Below, piece by piece: positions 8,687 through 17,149 of a DNA stretch of 64,000 nucleotides (its first letter is position 1; each line of letters opens with the position of its first letter). The stretch spans positions 2,881,001 to 2,945,000 of the forward strand of contig NZ_CP132336.1 of NCBI RefSeq assembly GCF_030758315.1. Direction: 5' to 3'. The notes under the pieces were generated by a model. That model searched no databases, was not told the origin of the DNA, and saw only the letters and a list, made by a program, of their open reading frames with translations. The position numbers were made by a program, and so were the translations under genes. Source of the DNA: Pararhizobium sp. IMCC3301. Its GTDB lineage: Bacteria; Pseudomonadota; Alphaproteobacteria; Rhizobiales; GCA-2746425.

Positions 8687-9115
8687 ATGATTGTGCGGCC
8701 GGCAAGGGCAAGACTGGCTTTGATTGCTCATGATGAGAAAAAAGACGCTCTGGTGGAATTTGCCAAGCGGCATCTGACAGCTTTGCAGCAGTTTGATATC
8801 GTCGCGACCGGCACGACCGGCACCAGATTGCTCAAAGCCTGCCCGGCATTGTCCGTCACGCCAATGCGCAGCGGCCCGCTGGGCGGCGATCAGCAGATCG
8901 GTGCCATGATTGCCGAGGGCAAGATACAGGGCCTGATTTTCTTCATCGATCCCCTGACGCCAATGCCTCATGATGTGGATGTCAAGGCGTTGATGCGCCT
9001 CGCCGTCGTCTATGATGTGGCAACGGCGTTGAATGAAGCGACTGCCGAGTTGCTGATTGCGGATCCCTCACGTCTGACCAACCCGTGCAAGCCGGCTCAG
9101 GAAAGTGTCTCATGA
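8687..9115 (+). CDS. mgsA: Methylglyoxal synthase
   Basis: A 142-residue enzyme converting dihydroxyacetone phosphate to methylglyoxal and phosphate, a bypass of lower glycolysis. Family motifs are present: [11 protein letters not shown] at the N-terminus, TGTTGTRL (phosphate binding), [12 protein letters not shown], and [14 protein letters not shown] containing the catalytic Asp/His set. The ATG at 8687 gives the usual family length; upstream in-frame codons encode nothing conserved. It is followed by glucokinase on the same strand about 130 bp later, consistent with a sugar-phosphate theme. Confidence 0.92.
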   Translation: MIVRPARARLALIAHDEKKDALVEFAKRHLTALQQFDIVATGTTGTRLLKACPALSVTPMRSGPLGGDQQIGAMIAEGKIQGLIFFIDPLTPMPHDVDVKALMRLAVVYDVATALNEATAELLIADPSRLTNPCKPAQESVS

Positions 9116-9243
9116 CAGAATTCAAATTGCCGTCTTGACGGGCATCCATCAAAACCATTCGCCCATTATCTGCCTCTCGCAGTTGACGGTCCAGGCGCTT
9201 TTTGGTTTGTGTTCTGCACAGTTGAAACGAATAAGTTAGCGCC

Positions 9244-10275
9244 ATGACCACGTCAGTCCAAAGTCACGAAAATCTTCCCTATCCGGTCCTTGTCGCAGAT
9301 ATTGGCGGGACCAATGCACGCTTTGGTATACTCACCGATGCCCATGCGGAACTGAAAGAATTCCAGACCGCCAAGACTGCCGATTATGCCGGCCTTGAAG
9401 AGGCGGCGGAAGCTATGGTTCTGTCCCGCACCGCCACCACGCCCCGCTCTGCGGTTCTGGCAGTGGCAGGTCCGATCAGCGGCGATGAAGTTCCCCTGAC
9501 CAATTGTCATTGGGTGATCCGCCCCCACGCGCTGATGCAAGCGCTGCAGCTCGACGAAGTTGTTCTGGTCAATGATTTTGAAGCCCAGTCTCTGGCACTG
9601 CCTTCGCTGCGAGACGACGATCTTGAACTGATCGGCGATGTCGAGATGGCTTCCACCGGAACCAAGGTCGTGGTCGGACCGGGAACCGGGCTCGGTGCGG
9701 CGGGCATGATTCATACCGGAGCGCTTTGGGTGCCGGTGCCCGGCGAGGGTGGTCATATTGATCTGGGCCCCGTCACCGAAGATGAATTTGCGCTGTGGCC
9801 GCATTTTGAAAAAGAGCATGGCCGTATTTCCGCCGAGGCGCTGTTATGCGGTCGCGGTCTGGTGCGGCTCTATAAAGGCGTCGCCAGCTGGCGCAACCGG
9901 CCGGTCACATTCGATGGCCCCAGCGAGATCACCTCAGCGGCTCTTGCCGGGTCCGACGAGACAGCAAAGGAATCGCTGGATATTTTCTGCAGATTGCTTG
10001 GTCGTGTCGCCGGAAATCTCGCCATTGCCTTCATGGCAACCGGCGGTGTCTATCTGGCCGGCGGCATTTCCAAAAAGATCGCCGGTTTTCTCGCTGAATC
10101 CGATTTCCGCGCTGCCTTTATTGCCAAAGCGCCGCATGAGGAGTTGATGAACACCATGGCAACCGCCGTCATCACCCATGAAAAGCCGGCGCTTTTGGGA
10201 TTGGCCGCTTTTGCCCGCACACCGCAATTATTCGGCGTTGATCTGAATGGTAGGCGCTGGCACAACGGCGAATAG
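9244..10275 (+). CDS. glk: Glucokinase
   Basis: A 343-residue cytosolic ROK-unrelated glucokinase (Glk family) that phosphorylates glucose with ATP. Visible motifs are LVADIGGTNARFGI (phosphate-1 site), VLAVAGPISGDEVPLTN, VNDFEAQ (catalytic Asp region) and GPGTGLGAAGM, then GGVYLAGGISKK near the C-terminus. The TAG stop coincides with the first bases of a TAGATTGTTTCATG motif that resembles the dispersed repeat ends seen elsewhere in the window. It converges with hrpB, 42 bp away. Confidence 0.93.
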   Translation: MTTSVQSHENLPYPVLVADIGGTNARFGILTDAHAELKEFQTAKTADYAGLEEAAEAMVLSRTATTPRSAVLAVAGPISGDEVPLTNCHWVIRPHALMQALQLDEVVLVNDFEAQSLALPSLRDDDLELIGDVEMASTGTKVVVGPGTGLGAAGMIHTGALWVPVPGEGGHIDLGPVTEDEFALWPHFEKEHGRISAEALLCGRGLVRLYKGVASWRNRPVTFDGPSEITSAALAGSDETAKESLDIFCRLLGRVAGNLAIAFMATGGVYLAGGISKKIAGFLAESDFRAAFIAKAPHEELMNTMATAVITHEKPALLGLAAFARTPQLFGVDLNGRRWHNGE

Positions 10276-10286
10276 ATTGTTTCATG
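10273..10286. repeat. Possible terminus of the dispersed TAGAGCGTTTCATG repeat
   Basis: TAGATTGTTTCATG matches the end of the repeats at 4418-4694 and 46674-46835 at most positions and overlaps the glk stop codon. Only one end is recognisable, so this may be a decayed copy. Confidence 0.3.
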
Positions 10287-10317
10287 AAATGCGCTCGGCC
10301 GAAGCAAGGCATGCACG

Positions 10318-12732
10318 TTACGCCTTGCCGGCAGGGTTTTCCGGCCAGTCATGTTTGGGATAGCGGCCGCGCATTTCGGCGCGCACATCGCGCCATGACC
10401 CTTTCCAGAAGGCAGGCAGGTTTTGGGTGATCTGAATGCTGCGCCGTGCCGGAGACAGCAGATCCAGAATCAGCGGAACATGACCGGCAATGGCCGGATG
10501 TTCATCAAGACCGAAAAAATCCTGCACCCGGGCCCGCAGCACCGGTCCGTTTTCATCGCTGTAGTCAATTGCCACACTGCGATTGCCGGGCAGCTGAAAC
10601 CGCTCTGGTGCCAAGGTGTCGATCTGGTGGATTTGCGGCGTGCGAAATTTCAGCGCGCCGATGATCGCATCTTGCGTCAGATCGGACAGCGCCACAGCAC
10701 CGGGCACAAATGGCCGCAGCCAGGTTTCAAGTGTAGTTCCCAGAGTGCTGCGGCTGGTATCCGGCCATGGAGCGCCAATGGCGCGGTGAAGGAATTGCAG
10801 ACGCTGCATCAGCGCATTTGCCTTCGGTGAAAAAACAATTGCATCGATGCCGCGCTCCGCTATTGCCTGCCACAGCACAGCTTCCGCCTTTGACCTGTCG
10901 AACTGCTTCAGGGGTCTGCGCTCCAGAACCAGCGCGCCGAGCCGGGTCACACGCTCTGCCTTCACCCGCGCATCGGCAGCGTTATAGCTCAGTAATTCTT
11001 CAGCGACCGAATGCCGGTCGGCATGCGCGGCAAAACTTGTTGCGTCCAGCGCAGCGGCTGACAGCAGCCGCAGATTGCCCGCTTCACCCATCATGTCGGC
11101 GACCACCAGATAAGGCTCGCCGGCAATCGGATGATCGGTGGAGACGGCCACTCTTTGCCCGGCGGCAAGCTGAAACTGTCCGCCGCCGCGGGTGATCGCC
11201 ACCCATTGTGGAAATGCGATCAGCAGCAAAGCGCCAATTTCGTCGCGTGGCAGTGTCGGGCCTCTGGCGGAAATCGACAGCAGCCGGCAGAGACGCTCGA
11301 AGCTTTGCTTCACCGTGCCTTCTGCGCGCGCGGCTGCGCGGCTGTACAACACACCCAGATCAGGCTCGCGCTGGCGCTGGGTATCGCTCAGCAGCGCCGC
11401 CACCAGCAGCGCGCTCCGCAATTCGGTTGCGCCGCGCTCTGACGCCTTCAGCACCATCGCGCCCAGATGCGGATCAAGCGGCAGTGCCTGCAGGCGACGC
11501 CCGAGTGGCGTGATGTGATTGGCCTTTGTCAGCGCGCCGAATGATCTCAGCTGGCTTTGCGCTGCGGCAAATTTGCCGCTCGCCGGATAATCCAGAAATG
11601 CCAGCTGCTTTGGATCGGACACTCCCCATTCTGCCAGATCCAGGGCAAATCGCGTCAAATTCGCTTCCAGAAGTTCAGGCTGATCCTGCGCCTCCAGCGT
11701 GCGCATCCACTGCTCCGGCCAGAGCCGGTAACACACTCCCGGCTCGGTCCGCCCGGCGCGTCCGGCACGCTGGTCCGCTGCCGCCTTGCTGACAAATACG
11801 GTTTCCAGGCGCGATACGCCGGTTTGCGGGTTGAAGCGGGGACGGCGGGACAGGCCGCCATCGACAACCACGCGAACCCCCTCAATGGTCATCGAGGTCT
11901 GGGCAAGGTTGGTGGACAACACGATTTTGCGCTTGCCCGCCGGTGCTGGCTGCAGCGCGGCAATTTGGGCCTTTTGCGGCAGGCCGGCATAAAGTGGTGC
12001 AATCAGGACAGTCGGGTCTTCGCCAAGAGCATCCTGAAGCTGACGGCGCGCCGCTTCAATTTCGCTGCGGCCGGGCAGGAACACCAGCACGCTGCCGCTT
12101 TGCTGCTTGAGCGCCAACAGCACCGCATCCACAATTTGCGGCACGATCATCCGGCGCGGGTGTCGCGGCAGATAATGCATCTCGATCGGAAAGCCGCGCC
12201 CGCTCGATGCAATCACCGGCGCATCATCCATGATCGCGGACACCGCCTTTGCATCAATCGTCGCCGACAGCACCATCAGCTTCAGATCGTCGCGCAAAGC
12301 GGCCTGCACATCGAGCGCCAGAGCCAGGCCAAGATCGGCGTCGAGCGAGCGCTCATGAAATTCGTCAAACAGCACGGCAGCGATGCCTGGCAGTGTTGTA
12401 TCGTCAAGGATCATCCGGGAGAACACGCCCTCCGTGACAACTTCCAAACGGGTCGCGGCGCTGACTCTGGTTTCCGCCCGCATCCGCAGGCCAACGGTCT
12501 GTCCGACCTCTTCACCGAGCAGGCTGGCCATGCGATGTGCAGCGGCGCGGGCCGCAATCCGGCGCGGTTCAAGCAGGATGATTTTGCCGCCCTTCAGCAC
12601 CGCCTCGTCCAACAGCCATAATGGCACCTGTGTAGTTTTACCGGCGCCCGGTTCAGCCACAAGCACCAGATTGGAATGCGCCCGGAACTGCGTCAGGAGT
12701 TCGGCCCTGACCGCCTCGATCGGCAGTGTCAT
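10318..12732 (-). CDS. hrpB: ATP-dependent RNA helicase HrpB
   Basis: An 804-residue DEAH/DExH-box helicase of the HrpB family, near the usual 800-830 residues. Motif I is VAEPGAGKTTQVPL (about residues 23-36), motif II is DEFHERSLDADL, motif III SAT is present, and motif VI QRAGRAGRTEPG is intact. The HA2 region and the bacterial HrpB C-terminal domain follow. Its cellular substrate is poorly known in this family. Its start overlaps the ynjD-like stop by four bases, but it is functionally unrelated to that transporter. Confidence 0.93.
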   Translation of the reverse strand: MTLPIEAVRAELLTQFRAHSNLVLVAEPGAGKTTQVPLWLLDEAVLKGGKIILLEPRRIAARAAAHRMASLLGEEVGQTVGLRMRAETRVSAATRLEVVTEGVFSRMILDDTTLPGIAAVLFDEFHERSLDADLGLALALDVQAALRDDLKLMVLSATIDAKAVSAIMDDAPVIASSGRGFPIEMHYLPRHPRRMIVPQIVDAVLLALKQQSGSVLVFLPGRSEIEAARRQLQDALGEDPTVLIAPLYAGLPQKAQIAALQPAPAGKRKIVLSTNLAQTSMTIEGVRVVVDGGLSRRPRFNPQTGVSRLETVFVSKAAADQRAGRAGRTEPGVCYRLWPEQWMRTLEAQDQPELLEANLTRFALDLAEWGVSDPKQLAFLDYPASGKFAAAQSQLRSFGALTKANHITPLGRRLQALPLDPHLGAMVLKASERGATELRSALLVAALLSDTQRQREPDLGVLYSRAAARAEGTVKQSFERLCRLLSISARGPTLPRDEIGALLLIAFPQWVAITRGGGQFQLAAGQRVAVSTDHPIAGEPYLVVADMMGEAGNLRLLSAAALDATSFAAHADRHSVAEELLSYNAADARVKAERVTRLGALVLERRPLKQFDRSKAEAVLWQAIAERGIDAIVFSPKANALMQRLQFLHRAIGAPWPDTSRSTLGTTLETWLRPFVPGAVALSDLTQDAIIGALKFRTPQIHQIDTLAPERFQLPGNRSVAIDYSDENGPVLRARVQDFFGLDEHPAIAGHVPLILDLLSPARRSIQITQNLPAFWKGSWRDVRAEMRGRYPKHDWPENPAGKA

Positions 12733-13421
12733 GGTTGTGAATCGCGCGCCGATTCAAGCGGAATGATGACCCGCCCGCCCGCAGCTTTTGCGTCCGCTGC
12801 ATCATGGGTGACCAGCAGCACCGGCAGATTGCGCGCTTTCGCCAGATCAAACACGATTTTGCGGATACTCAGACGGCGGTCCGCATCAAGCTTGGAAAAA
12901 GGTTCATCGAGCAACAGCGCCTTGGGCGACGACAGCAGCACCCTTATCAGCGCGACACGCGCTTCCTGGCCGCCGGACAGGGTTGCCGGATCGCGGTCAA
13001 ACAGGCCCGCCAGTCCGACTTCTTGCAGAGCCTCTTCCGCCAGCCTGCGGCGCTCGGCCCGGTCCTTGATCTTTGCCGGTATGGCAAACAGCAGGTTCTG
13101 GCCGACACTCATATGGGGAAACAGCAGCGCATCCTGAAACAGAATGCCGACATGACGTTGTTCCGCCGGCTGATGTTCAATCGATTGACCGTTCAGATAG
13201 ACTTTGCCCATCCCCTTAAAAGCGCCATCCAGAAAGCCGCCAATATAGGCCAGAAAAGTCGATTTTCCCGAACCGGAAGGCCCCATGATGGTCAGCACAT
13301 CGCCCGGTGCCACATGGGCGCTGACATGAACCATGGGCCGGCCATCCAGCATGATGCAGACATCTTCAAGGGTCAGGCCTTGCGCAGCGATAGTCATGGG
13401 CGTTCTTGTCGCATCAGGCAT
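12729..13421 (-). CDS. ynjD: ABC transporter ATP-binding protein, YnjD type
   Basis: A 230-residue single-domain ABC ATPase: Walker A MGPSGSGKSTFL, signature LSGGQEARVALIRVL, Walker B ALLLDEPFSKLD and switch His in LLVTHDAADA. It resembles the YnjD/ThiQ branch rather than large amino-acid importers. The start overlaps the permease stop by eight bases. The trio binding protein (15145), fused permease (13414) and ATPase matches the YnjBCD order; its substrate is not established, with thiamine-like or other small solutes being only an analogy to ThiBPQ. Confidence 0.85.
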   Translation of the reverse strand: MPDATRTPMTIAAQGLTLEDVCIMLDGRPMVHVSAHVAPGDVLTIMGPSGSGKSTFLAYIGGFLDGAFKGMGKVYLNGQSIEHQPAEQRHVGILFQDALLFPHMSVGQNLLFAIPAKIKDRAERRRLAEEALQEVGLAGLFDRDPATLSGGQEARVALIRVLLSSPKALLLDEPFSKLDADRRLSIRKIVFDLAKARNLPVLLVTHDAADAKAAGGRVIIPLESARDSQP

Positions 13422-15096
13422 TGGCTCTCATGTCGCGGCGATTGCGGTACAGCAGCGCCGGCAGGGCAAGTGCCGCGGCAAACCCGGCAAAGGGCAGCGC
13501 CGCCTGTATCAGCGCATATACGCCGATCACCCGTCTGTCACCCCCGGAAGCCAGCGCCACAGCCTCCGTTGTGATCGTCGGAACCCGTCCCCCGCCAATC
13601 AGCAGGGTGGCCAGATACTGGCCGATCGATACGGCAAATCCGACTGCCGCGGCCGTCAGGACTGCTCTCAGCAGCATCGGCAGGCGCACCGACCAGAACA
13701 CTCGGTTGGCGCCATGGCCCATGCCATGGGCAATCGCTGCATAGCGCCGGTCCCAGGCCCGCCACGGATCAGCCAGCGAGAGATAGACATAGGGCAGCAC
13801 GAAAATCACATGGGTCAGCACCACCTGCAGAATATGGGCTTTGCCGCCCAGTTGCAGCGTCAGAATGTTCAGCCCGAACAAAAAACTGACCTGCGGCACG
13901 ATCAGTGGAATGTAGAGCAGCACCAGAGCGCGGTTGGTGGCGGTCTTGCCGGAGCGCACTTCCTGCTCCAGACAGGCCAGTGTCAGGACCACGGCCAGAG
14001 CGGTTGCGGCAACACCGATCAGCAGCGTGTTTTGCAGCGGCGTTTCCAGCCCCATCCCCTGCCGCGTCCAGTTGGCCAGAGTGAAACTGACCGGCAGGGC
14101 GTCAGGAAACCGCCAGTAACCGGCCACTGACCAGATGCCAAGAACGATGATCCCTGCCAGCACCATGGCCGAAGATGCGACAGTCAGAACCGCGATCAGC
14201 CGGCGCAGCGCGGAATCGGCACAGTGACGGCGGCCACGGCCGATGGCGTGCATGCCGAACTGTCGCACAATGCGCTCTCCGGCAAACCAGACCAGCAGGG
14301 CAAAAGCGGTGACGCCCAGTTGCAGCATGGCACCGGCGGACGCCCTGAAGCGCTCTGTTATGTCCGGATCATTCATCCATTGCAGCAACCGCACCGACAG
14401 CGGCGGCGGAGTCGAGGGGCCCAGAATAATCGCCACATCAACAACCGAGGTGGCATAGGCCAGCACCGCAAGAACCGGCAGCCGGATCTGCCGGTAGACC
14501 AGCGGAAATGTGGTTTTGAAGAAGCCGTTGACAGGGCCATAGCCAAGGGTCGCGGCCAGTGCGGCCTTGCGCCGCAAATCGCTTTGCGGCAGCGCCGCCA
14601 GCGAGACCAGCAAAATAAACGGCATTTCCTTGGTAATCAGTCCCGCCATCATCGACAGCGCCAGCGGGTCATTGACGATCAGCCAGTCCGGCGGCCGCTC
14701 CAGACCGCTGGCCCAAGGCGAGACCAGCCGCATCAGCCAGCCGGAAGGCGCAATCAGGAATGCAAGTCCGAAGGCCGCGGCGGCATGCGGCACCGACAGC
14801 AGCGGCGACAGCAGGCTTTGCAGTATCCTGAAGAACCGTGTGCCCTGCCAGCCGGCAATCAGCAGCATCACCATCGCCAGTGATACGCCGGTGGTGACGA
14901 GCCCGACAGCCAGGCTCAGCGCGGCGGAGCGCAGCACGCCTGGCGTGTTCAGAACATCGCTGAAAAACTCCAGCGTCAGCCTGGTGCCGCCAAGGCTTGG
15001 CAGCACACCCAGAGCCGGCAGCAGAACGCCGAACAATCCGGCCAGAACCGGACCGACCAGAAAAAACAGGGTGAGGGCGGGAACATGCTTCAGCAT
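13414..15096 (-). CDS. ynjC: ABC transporter permease, fused two-domain YnjC type
   Basis: A 560-residue inner-membrane protein with two binding-protein-dependent permease halves (about residues 1-280 and 300-560), roughly 12 membrane segments in all. The coupling loops ALAATLGYGPVNGFFKTTFP in the first half and AIAHGMGHGANRVFWSVRLP in the second are classic EAA motifs. This duplicated architecture matches YnjC, ThiP and FbpB-like permeases, so no second permease gene is needed. It lies 48 bp after the binding-protein gene. Confidence 0.88.
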   Translation of the reverse strand: MLKHVPALTLFFLVGPVLAGLFGVLLPALGVLPSLGGTRLTLEFFSDVLNTPGVLRSAALSLAVGLVTTGVSLAMVMLLIAGWQGTRFFRILQSLLSPLLSVPHAAAAFGLAFLIAPSGWLMRLVSPWASGLERPPDWLIVNDPLALSMMAGLITKEMPFILLVSLAALPQSDLRRKAALAATLGYGPVNGFFKTTFPLVYRQIRLPVLAVLAYATSVVDVAIILGPSTPPPLSVRLLQWMNDPDITERFRASAGAMLQLGVTAFALLVWFAGERIVRQFGMHAIGRGRRHCADSALRRLIAVLTVASSAMVLAGIIVLGIWSVAGYWRFPDALPVSFTLANWTRQGMGLETPLQNTLLIGVAATALAVVLTLACLEQEVRSGKTATNRALVLLYIPLIVPQVSFLFGLNILTLQLGGKAHILQVVLTHVIFVLPYVYLSLADPWRAWDRRYAAIAHGMGHGANRVFWSVRLPMLLRAVLTAAAVGFAVSIGQYLATLLIGGGRVPTITTEAVALASGGDRRVIGVYALIQAALPFAGFAAALALPALLYRNRRDMRANA

Positions 15097-15144
15097 GGTT
15101 TCCCGCCCTTGCCTATATGATACATCATCAACGGTGCCGGCGGC

Positions 15145-16389
15145 TCAAACGCCGTAGCGTGCAAGCCAGGCCTTTTCCAGCGCCACCATCCACGACGAAT
15201 GCGGTTCGGGAAGCACGATGCCCAATTCGCTCGGTCCCAATGTGGCAATGCCCAGATCGAGCGCTTCAAACGCGCTTTGCGCGTCATCTGGCAGCCGGGT
15301 GACGTCAAGCACTGTCGGATCGCCCCACACAGTCGGGTCCTGCTTGCGCAACTGCGCTTCCGGCGACATCAGGAAATCCGCCAGAACCATTGCTCCCGCC
15401 TTGGCATTGGCATTGAAGGGAATGGCCACGAAATGGGTGTTGCCGATGGTGCCTTTATCGAGAACGAAGGAGCGCACCGTATCGGGCAGTTCATTATTGG
15501 CAATGGCGTTCGACGCCGCAGACGGATTGAAGGCAAAGCCGATATCCAGCTCGCCATCGGCCAGCAACTGGCGCAGACTTGCTGTATTTTGCGGAAATGC
15601 GCGGCCGGAGCGCCACATGGCAGGGTGAAGTTGGTCGAGATAGGCAAACAGCGGCGCGGTGACGGCGTCAAAATCCGCCTCATCCGCCGGTTGCTGCAAC
15701 ACGGTCGGATCGCCGACCAGTTCATACAGCGCCTGCTTCAGAAAGGTCGATCCAACATAATCGGGCGGTTGCGGATAGGAAAAACGGCCCGGATTGTTCT
15801 GCGCCCATTGCAGCAGACCGGCCATGCTTTTCGGCATCTCATTGCTGATCGCAGTGTCGTTGTAAAACACCAGTTGCGCCATGCCCCAGGGCGCTTCCAG
15901 CCCGTCTGTCGGCACGGTGAAATCATTGATTACCGTCGGTTTGCCGCTGATATCGACATACTGGAAATTCGGCAGAAGGTTGGCCCAACCCTGCGCCAGC
16001 AGCAGGCCTTCGCGCTTCATGGCGGCAAAATTTTCGCCATTGATCCAGATCAGATCAACCGAGCCGCCCTCCACGGTTCCGGCGGTTTTTTCCGCCAGCA
16101 CCTGGGAGACCACGGCTCCGGTATCATTGACCTTGACATGCACCAGTTTGACGCCGAAGCGCTCTTCAACCTCGCGGCCCGCCCAGGCGATATAATCATT
16201 GATGCGCGGCTCGCCGCCCCAGGCATGCCAGTACACCGTCTGTCCTTTGGCCGTGGCCAGAACCTGCGGCCAGTCCGCCGCATCGGGCGCGCTGTCAGCC
16301 TGTGCGGTTCCGGTTTGTGCGATTCCGGTCTGTGCGATTCCGGCCAGTAGCAAGCCGGCCATCACGGCCCGTATCAGAAATTTCAGCAT
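15145..16389 (-). CDS. ynjB: ABC transporter substrate-binding protein, YnjB type
   Basis: About 414 residues from the ATG at 16389, chosen because it starts a signal peptide (MLKFLIRAVMAGLLLAGIAQ) and has AAGGGAGAG at a good distance upstream; an earlier in-frame ATG at 16470 would prepend unrelated sequence. The mature part fits the COG4134-like family: VYWHAWGGEPRINDYIAW, VDLIWINGENFAAM, and APWGMAQLVFYND. It should be a periplasmic protein delivering substrate to the YnjC/YnjD pair. The signal-peptide end carries three 15-bp tandem units encoding an IAQTG-like repeat. Confidence 0.87.
   Translation of the reverse strand: MLKFLIRAVMAGLLLAGIAQTGIAQTGTAQADSAPDAADWPQVLATAKGQTVYWHAWGGEPRINDYIAWAGREVEERFGVKLVHVKVNDTGAVVSQVLAEKTAGTVEGGSVDLIWINGENFAAMKREGLLLAQGWANLLPNFQYVDISGKPTVINDFTVPTDGLEAPWGMAQLVFYNDTAISNEMPKSMAGLLQWAQNNPGRFSYPQPPDYVGSTFLKQALYELVGDPTVLQQPADEADFDAVTAPLFAYLDQLHPAMWRSGRAFPQNTASLRQLLADGELDIGFAFNPSAASNAIANNELPDTVRSFVLDKGTIGNTHFVAIPFNANAKAGAMVLADFLMSPEAQLRKQDPTVWGDPTVLDVTRLPDDAQSAFEALDLGIATLGPSELGIVLPEPHSSWMVALEKAWLARYGV
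16301..16345 (-). repeat. Three in-frame 15-bp tandem repeats in the ynjB signal region
   Basis: On the plus strand TGTGCGGTTCCGGTT (16301-16315), TGTGCGATTCCGGTC (16316-16330) and TGTGCGATTCCGGCC (16331-16345) follow each other without a gap. They encode IAQTG-type pentapeptides at the end of the signal peptide, so copy-number change would keep the frame. Confidence 0.85.
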
Positions 16390-16732
16390 TGTGCTCTCCC
16401 TTGAAAGCCGGGCGCCCATCTCCGGCTGTGTGTGCCATAGCAAATGGCGCGCTGCCATGGCTCCGGTCAACTAACATTTTTTTGATCAACGCGCGATCAC
16501 CCCTCAGGCCACACTCGGCAACCCGATTGCAGCCCGGCCTTTGCCGCAGCGGGCAAATCGGGTTTTTCCGCGACCGCCGGCAGGGTGCCGTAGAAAGGGC
16601 GCTTTCAATGTGCATAGGATTGCGATCCGGCAAGGTCGGCCGGCCGTCTGGCGGCGCCAGCGCTTTGAAGTCAAGATCAACAACCGGATTCGGTGCCGGA
16701 TTCGGTGCCGGATTTGGTGAGTGAGAATTGCC
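16390..16732. other. Divergent intergenic region between ynjB and apaG
   Basis: About 340 bp containing the presumed divergent promoters for ynjB (minus) and apaG (plus). No gene is supported here. The only clear structure is a set of three 12-bp direct repeats next to apaG. Confidence 0.6.
16684..16719. repeat. Three 12-bp direct repeats upstream of apaG
   Basis: CCGGATTCGGTG at 16684-16695 and 16696-16707, then CCGGATTTGGTG at 16708-16719. The block ends 13 bp before the apaG ATG and its last unit supplies part of the probable ribosome-binding region (GGTGAGTGAG). Confidence 0.85.
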
Positions 16733-17134
16733 ATGATCCATCCCTACCATTCCAGGACAAACGGAATTGCGGTCTCTGTCGCGCCGCGATTTCTGGAAGA
16801 TCAGTCCGATCCGCTGGAAAGCCGCTATGTCTGGTCCTATGCCATCGAGATCGTCAATTACGGCGATGAAGTGGTTCTACTGGAAGCCCGCCACTGGGTC
16901 ATCACCGATGGCAATGGCTGGCAGCATCAGGTCGACGGCGAGGGCGTGGTCGGCGAGCAGCCGGTGCTCAACCCCGGCGACAGCTATTCCTATATGAGCG
17001 GCTGCCCGCTGATGACGCCTAACGGACTGATGGTCGGCAGCTACACCATGCGCACCCCGGACGGCGAGCGGTTTCAGGCGGATATCCCGGCATTCTCGCT
17101 CGACAGTCCCTATACCAGACGGATGCTGAATTAG
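16733..17134 (+). CDS. apaG: ApaG domain protein
   Basis: A 133-residue protein of the ApaG (DUF525) family, a small fibronectin-III-like beta-sandwich. Matching features are YVWSYAIEIVNYGDEVVLLEARHW (shown in part by YVWSYAIEI), WQHQVDGEGVVGEQPVL and MVGSYTMRTPDGERF. The ATG at 16733 gives the usual length; a GTG at 16721 would add four residues. Its biochemical role is uncertain: it has been linked to diadenosine tetraphosphate metabolism and Co/Mg phenotypes in other bacteria. The TAG stop overlaps a TAGAGCG repeat-like end. Confidence 0.9.
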   Translation: MIHPYHSRTNGIAVSVAPRFLEDQSDPLESRYVWSYAIEIVNYGDEVVLLEARHWVITDGNGWQHQVDGEGVVGEQPVLNPGDSYSYMSGCPLMTPNGLMVGSYTMRTPDGERFQADIPAFSLDSPYTRRMLN

Positions 17135-17149
17135 AGCGCTGTAACACTG

